Shown: positions 59,501-64,000 of the stretch, in pieces
How positions within the stretch are numbered: the first letter of the stretch is position 1
How the letters are laid out: each line of letters starts with the position of its first letter
Assembly: GCF_022376445.1 (NCBI RefSeq)
Contig: NW_025955119.1
Location: 27,754-91,753, forward strand
Length of the DNA stretch: 64,000 bases
Direction of reading: 5' to 3'
DNA from: Fomitopsis serialis
Taxonomy: Eukaryota; Basidiomycota; Agaricomycetes; Polyporales; Fomitopsidaceae
The notes under the pieces: generated by a model
Seen by the model: the letters and a program-made list of their open reading frames with translations, nothing else
Told to the model about the DNA's origin: nothing
Database searches by the model: none
Position numbers and translations under genes: made by a program

Positions 59501-60333
59501 TCAACCTATGATCTTGGGTAGATCCAGCGTATCGACTTCCACCTCGGCAGCCGACGTCTCTCCTCTATGGATAGGGACCGTAAAGCGGAGACTCCGCTTC
59601 CCCGGTCGCACTAGCATGCAAGTCAGTCCGTCCTTCAAGACAAACTTCTCCTCGCCTGGTCGTATATCACGTGTTTGAACGCCGAACTTATTCTCGATTG
59701 ACCTTAGCTGCATAGATCCCACTGATAGCCACGGAGTGGTGGGGTCAGACAACGACCAGAGCTCGCATTCGAAGGGTGAGTTCGTTGGCTCGCCGGTTTC
59801 GGTGTGCACGAAGTCGAGGCAGAATTCTCGCGCAGTGACAACGCCGGGCCATAACCGTATAGAGTAGTCACAGTCGGGAATGGGGCGAACGTAGACATGA
59901 CGCTGACCAGGGCGGGGTTTACGCTAATTCAACACGGTCAGCAAAATTATGACGCGGAACATCCGAAATGCTCATAAGACATACCCCAGTGACCTGCGCA
60001 GGCTGATCGAGCAACTCTTCGCAAGCTTTGATGGATAGCGTAGTTGCTTCTTCAACAGTGGAGCAGCCCTCTGGCCATCCCGCATACTCGATCCGAATCA
60101 TGTCGTCCAGCCAAGCGTAGACTTCCTCGTTCGATAGAGGACCATGGTATTCCCCCCGCCAACGTACTGATGTCGTAATCATTCCTGGGCATTATCCCGG
60201 GGTATAGCCTGTGGACTACCTCGAGACAATAATCGCGCATAGTCCCCTCATCCTCAAGTGGAGCCACAGCTGAAGTCAAGGAAGCCTGTGGCGTTGGCTC
60301 CGGCTCGCTTGGCCTATCTGTCATGCATTTCAC
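59501..60333 (-). pseudogene. Unrecognised two-exon protein, paralogue 2 (one frame break)
   Basis: Homologous along its length to the gene at 5665-6641. The second exon 59923-59501 is intact (RKPRPGQRHVYVRPIPDCDY, EFCLDFVHTETGEPTNSP, DIRPGEEKFVLKDGLTC, VEVDTLDLPKI). The first exon ends at 59985 in the same codon as the other copy and includes LYPGIMPRNDYD and HGPLSNEEVYAWLDD, but these two pieces are in different frames. The shift falls in a run of six G on the coding strand (60152-60157); one G fewer restores the match. It is therefore either a sequencing error in a working gene or a new pseudogene. The ATG at 60333 is tentative, since homology (QPY motif) continues a little upstream. Confidence 0.65.
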
Positions 60334-61545
60334 AGAACGCCGGGGCTTGTCATTATACGGCTGATATTGTTCGGAACAATGGTCACAATATTAATATTGC
60401 ACTCGAATGAAAGACAGGGGCGTACCTTCAAAACCGCTTTCGTGGCACCTCGAGCTCGGGACGCTGGCATGACGAATGGCAGTCAAAACTTGGTGGAAAG
60501 ATGCCACGTAACCAAAGATGGGAGCAAGCGGCTTAGAACTAGATGTGGTGAGAAATTGGCACGGGTGAGCTTTGCTGCAAGAGCCGCGACATACATACGT
60601 ACGTATTACAGGCTTCCTGTAACCAGAACCGACAAGTATGGCGTGCCAATGCAATGCATCTTCTAATGTTTGGCCAACCTCGGTACATACTTAGACGTTG
60701 CACGGTCTCGTGCCGAGCGTCTACCTCGAGTCTGCTAGCGCCCAACTTGACAATCCCGTCATCAAAGAAACGAGTGCAGCAGAATGACTCAATTCCGTAA
60801 TAAAAGGTACGGGACTGCCTCGTCGAAAGACATTGAAAAAAAAAATCGAGGGTATGTATATCGTCTGCTCGCTGAACGTTGAACGTTTGAACTCTCGGAG
60901 GAAGACAGAAGAGACTCGGAAGATAGCTTGCACGTCCTTATATGGAGCTCCGGATATGACGTCGTCGGGATGATCGAAAGTGAGGCATTTTAGCGCCTTG
61001 CCGTCTACTTACTTACGGGGTTTACCAGCACGTGTAAAGTCGCGCAAGCTTGAACGCCGAAACATACCTAGAACAACGCACGAGAGTCAACGTCAGCCGC
61101 GGAAAGCGTACAAAAGAGACACAGCACTGGGATTGTCATACTTGATGAACTCGGCCGGCTAGAAATTTGCGCACAATGTTGTTCGTTACTATTAGCATGG
61201 CATGTCAGTTTTCCGCATCGCGCTCACCGCCATAGTGGCACCGGTCATTCTCAGTCAAGTCTAAGCCTCCTACAGCCTACTCATCGCAACACCCAGAGCA
61301 GATGTCCACAACTCCCTTGTGACCGTCGTTTAATGGTATGCCTTGAGGTGAATCAGAGCTCGTCGTGCAGTACTGTCGATCACATCCACGGTGAGTCGGA
61401 CAGATAGCATTGAAGAGTGAGTGCGAACCGTGATTTGTATACAAGCCCTTCATAAATACAAGCGGTGGAGATATCTAGTATCACGATGCGCGCACTCAGG
61501 CTTCTTCCGGATTCGTTTGTCAACCTATGTAGCTTTCCTTCGCAT
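60334..61545. other. Intergenic, no gene recognised
   Basis: Only short frames. A run of 10 A occurs near 60836-60845. Confidence 0.45.
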
Positions 61546-63086
61546 TCACCGGCCGGAGCGTCGCAGAGCGGCTTCCTCTAGATCCCCATTTAAGAATCAT
61601 GCCTTCACCTTTGACCGAGCGTGAGACGTACCGTCGAATTGAAGCGTCCGACAGAACTCCGGAGACTGCAGGTAGCGATGAATCCTCTCGCCTTGCCAAC
61701 TGGGGATCGGCTGCACCGCGCGGTCACTGCCATCGCCCTCGACCCGTCCCCAAGTGGTCTTCGAGGGGCCGCTTGGTTTCGACTGATCATCGATGCCCTC
61801 GACATGCTGGAAATAGAACCGAAGCGAGGGTATTGAAGAAATGTGGACGCGCTCCAGTCGCTGCAGCAAGCCTAGCCATGTTTCGCGCGATGGTCCCCGA
61901 TTATTTTGGTGGACCACATGAACACGTATGCAACAGAGCTGCGAGGACGATAGCGAAGGGGAAACATTCTCCTACATTGGCGAGCATCTATGAGTATTAA
62001 ATTGGAGACAGTAGATGTGTCGCGTACCATCCATTGGGTCATTGCTGCATGCGCGTCTTCGGTTGTGATCGTCCAGATAAGGTACCTTATTCTTGACGAC
62101 TTTGCTGAGATCGTCTGTGCCAATGCCATGCAGAACTCGGTGCAGCGCTCAACCTGGTACAAGCTCAACTCCAGCACGGCGGCGGCGGAAACATGTTCGG
62201 GATCTACTTCCGCAGGACAGAAGTTTTGCCGCTCGTTGGTTAGACGCAGGTAATCGCTGCGGATGCCTAGGGCTGGGATGAGACGAAGGTACTTTGGCTG
62301 AACCGATACATAGTCCAAGTGTCGTTGCTCCACGTGACGGCCAGGGTCCTGTGGGCCGACTTGGGGACTGAGGATCGTCAACCTGCGTATGTTGGGGAAC
62401 AGGATGAGACAGGGATATACGGCACTGAGGTCGAGGTCCAGGACTTCTAGCTGTGGATAGGCCCCAGCGAGTTTGGAGATAAGCTGCCGCTCAGATACTG
62501 TACTACCGAACTGGAAATTACTGAGTCTGAGCCGCTTGACGCTGCCAAGCACGGCGGCTTCAGCTATGCGTAGTAGATGACGGTCGAGGATCGATATGGA
62601 CAATGATAGACATGCCGTCTCCGGCCTATAACTGATCATTTTGTGCAGGACATCGGATGTTTTTGCCTCGATATCGAACAGGCGGATGTGTGAGAGATCC
62701 GGCAGTGCAGCCAAATACTCTCCGACCAGCGTATTGCAGCAGATGGCCTCCTCACAACGGTGGACCTCCAGAACCTTCAACTCCCGCGCGTGCTCGAAGA
62801 TGCCTACCAGCGCATTGAGGTCTGGAGGCTCCCAGGCTGCTCCTCTAGTCGGGCCATAGATAGTCAATCCCCGAGGCCAGATCAGGCGATTGTCGATGTT
62901 GCGGATGAGGTGGTCGTGCATCTTGACTAGCTATTCCATGGTATAAACAGTGATCGACTCGAACACATACCGCCGTGCGATCGCATGCAGATGTCGAGAC
63001 ACCGACGAGAGAGGGAGGCATTCCGGGGCGGAAAGCATGTCGGCGATGATATGGAGGATGTCGTCGTTGAGAGTGAACAAACTCAT
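61546..63086 (-). pseudogene. F-box protein, type 2, copy B (single nonsense codon)
   Basis: Paralogue of the gene at 19159-20701 with the same three exons: 63086-62028, 61971-61632 and 61577-61546. The F-box (LNDDILHIIADMLSAPECLP) and the leucine-rich body are well kept, including LIRNIDNRLIWPRGLTIYGP, EEAICCNTLVGEYLAALPDL, SLRFYFQHVE and the EEAALRRSGR end. Codon 52 (62931-62933) is TAG where copy A has CAG (Glu-Gln-Leu-Val-Lys). This is a substitution, not a homopolymer indel. Read literally it cuts the protein right after the F-box; otherwise all splice signals and phases are intact, so inactivation must be very recent or be an error. Confidence 0.75.
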
Positions 63087-63773
63087 GATGGTAGCGAGGA
63101 GAAGTGGTATACAGGGCGCGGAAAGTTGTTTCGTCGAGAACCGAAATGACCCAGCGCGGTCAATGTGCGAATGTCGAACGACGTACTTACGCGCGTGCCT
63201 GACATCGTCGACTCGGAGGCACGTGTTCGTAGACTAGTAAGTTATGCAAAATGATAATAAGTACTGCAGGTATTTCTCATTCAACCAACTGACCGCGAGG
63301 AGAGACGGACGCCGTAAGTATTAGGTCGGATGAGATGTTTAATCGTAGCCTGACACACGCAGACTGAATTCTGGGTGTCTTCACTTCATATCTCGACACT
63401 GCCGAGCTGATGACGACGGTTTGACTAGTACGGGTCTTGAAGTGGGTCTCCGAACAGCGGCTTCAACTAGGCTGGTACTACAGTACGTACTGACCTGGAC
63501 CGGTGACCCGCCAGACACCTTCTCTCGGCCAGAAGAGCACTTCCCGGGAGAAGGCGATGTTCCAGCTCAATTCCAGCTCGGTCTCAGAAGAACAGTGCAA
63601 TGCAGAGGCTTGCGCTGAACCGGCGGTGACGTCACCCATGTGGAAGGCTCCTAGCATACAAATAGTGCACCGCCGGGTCAACCCAGACTGCCTGAAGACA
63701 GTCGCACAACCACGAGTGTCGCGCCGAGTTTCCTTACAATCCATTCGACGACCCGAAAGCAAGAAGAGTTCCA
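63087..63773. other. Intergenic, no gene recognised
   Basis: Likely the upstream region of both the type 2 F-box copy B and the dehydrogenase; no further gene seen. Confidence 0.45.
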
Positions 63774-64000
63774 ATGGCCGACGCCGTACTGAACCAGCTA
63801 AGCGCAGCCAACGCATTCGATCTGCGAGGTGTTGTTGCAGTCGTGACGGGCGGAGGTTCGGTCTGTAGACCATGTCTTCTGAAGGCTGTGCCGACTACTG
63901 ACTGATTCCTGAGAACAGGGTATTGGTTTGATGATAAGCTCGACGTTGTTGGCGAACGGCGCTACGGTGTATATCATTGGTCCCAAACAAGCAGACTTGG
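63774..64000 (+). CDS. Short-chain dehydrogenase/reductase, N-terminal part (cut by window end)
   Basis: An NAD(P)H-dependent oxidoreductase of the SDR superfamily. Exon 1, 63774-63860, gives MADAVLNQLSAANAFDLRG then VVAVVTGGGS. A 56-base intron (GTCTGT...ACAG) splits the Rossmann motif, and exon 2 from 63917 continues GIGLMISSTLLANGATVYI, completing TGGGxGIG, the classical cofactor-binding signature. Only 57 residues lie in the window, so the catalytic Tyr-x-x-x-Lys is not seen and the substrate cannot be inferred. Confidence 0.85.

Noticed and set aside
62893..62932. An alternative short intron in F-box type 2 copy B that would remove the stop codon
   Set aside because: GTATGT...ATAG would be about 40 bases and would delete the conserved VFxSITVxTxEQ segment that follows F-boxes, so I treat the TAG as a real nonsense codon.
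1..64000. CRISPR arrays, operons, ribosome binding sites, prophage or insertion sequences
   Set aside because: The sequence is eukaryotic with spliced genes; no regularly spaced repeats or bacterial mobile genes are present.

Overview
The window is nuclear DNA of a filamentous basidiomycete, most likely an agaricomycete wood-decay fungus of the Polyporales type. The evidence is intron-dense genes with introns of about 50-75 bases, an oxalate decarboxylase cluster, DUF6533-type membrane proteins, lineage-expanded F-box proteins, and housekeeping genes with typical fungal architecture. It is not bacterial or viral. There is no CRISPR array, and I found no rRNA or tRNA.

Layout. 1.8-5.0 kb: plasma-membrane H+-ATPase (PMA1-like). 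5.7-6.6 kb: first copy of an unrecognised two-exon gene family. 7.4-9.2 kb: DUF6533 membrane protein. 10.5-11.0 kb: small coiled-coil protein. 12.3-13.7 kb: Old Yellow Enzyme. 14.9-15.1 kb: a tiny secreted peptide gene. 15.7-29.3 kb: an all-minus-strand cluster in which a cassette of one oxalate decarboxylase (ODC) gene followed by one F-box gene occurs three times, with a second type of F-box gene between cassettes 1 and 2. Only the rightmost ODC is intact; the other two are decayed, and the leftmost F-box copy carries a stop codon and a short transposon-like insertion. 31.4-39.7 kb: a housekeeping block with RPB10 and condensin CAP-D2 read divergently from a 201-base promoter, then the PIP5-kinase gene. 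41.2-43.4 kb: two further copies of the tiny secreted peptide gene, head to head. 44.2-48.1 kb: a frame-broken MFSD5-type transporter and a second DUF6533 gene. 48.8-53.7 kb: cohesin SMC1. 54.0-58.2 kb: a long disordered protein with HPYA-type motifs. 59.5-63.1 kb: second copies of the 5.7 kb family and of the second F-box type. 63.8-64.0 kb: the start of a short-chain dehydrogenase, cut by the window end.

The housekeeping genes cover proton export and membrane energisation, RNA polymerase assembly, chromosome structure (condensin and cohesin) and phosphoinositide signalling. The accessory regions between them hold paralogues of the same few families in different states of decay. Clean open coding over PMA1, CAP-D2, PIP5K, OYE and ODC shows that the sequence is good there. 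Between about 44 and 60 kb several genes show one-base frame breaks, mostly in short homopolymers, so sequencing error has to be separated from real pseudogenes.

The most unusual item is the three-member family of 44-48 residue secreted peptides. Each copy has the same three-exon structure with a 12-base middle exon and a GC-AG second intron. Exon boundaries throughout were worked out by hand from splice signals and reading-frame continuity; no RNA data or database search was available.
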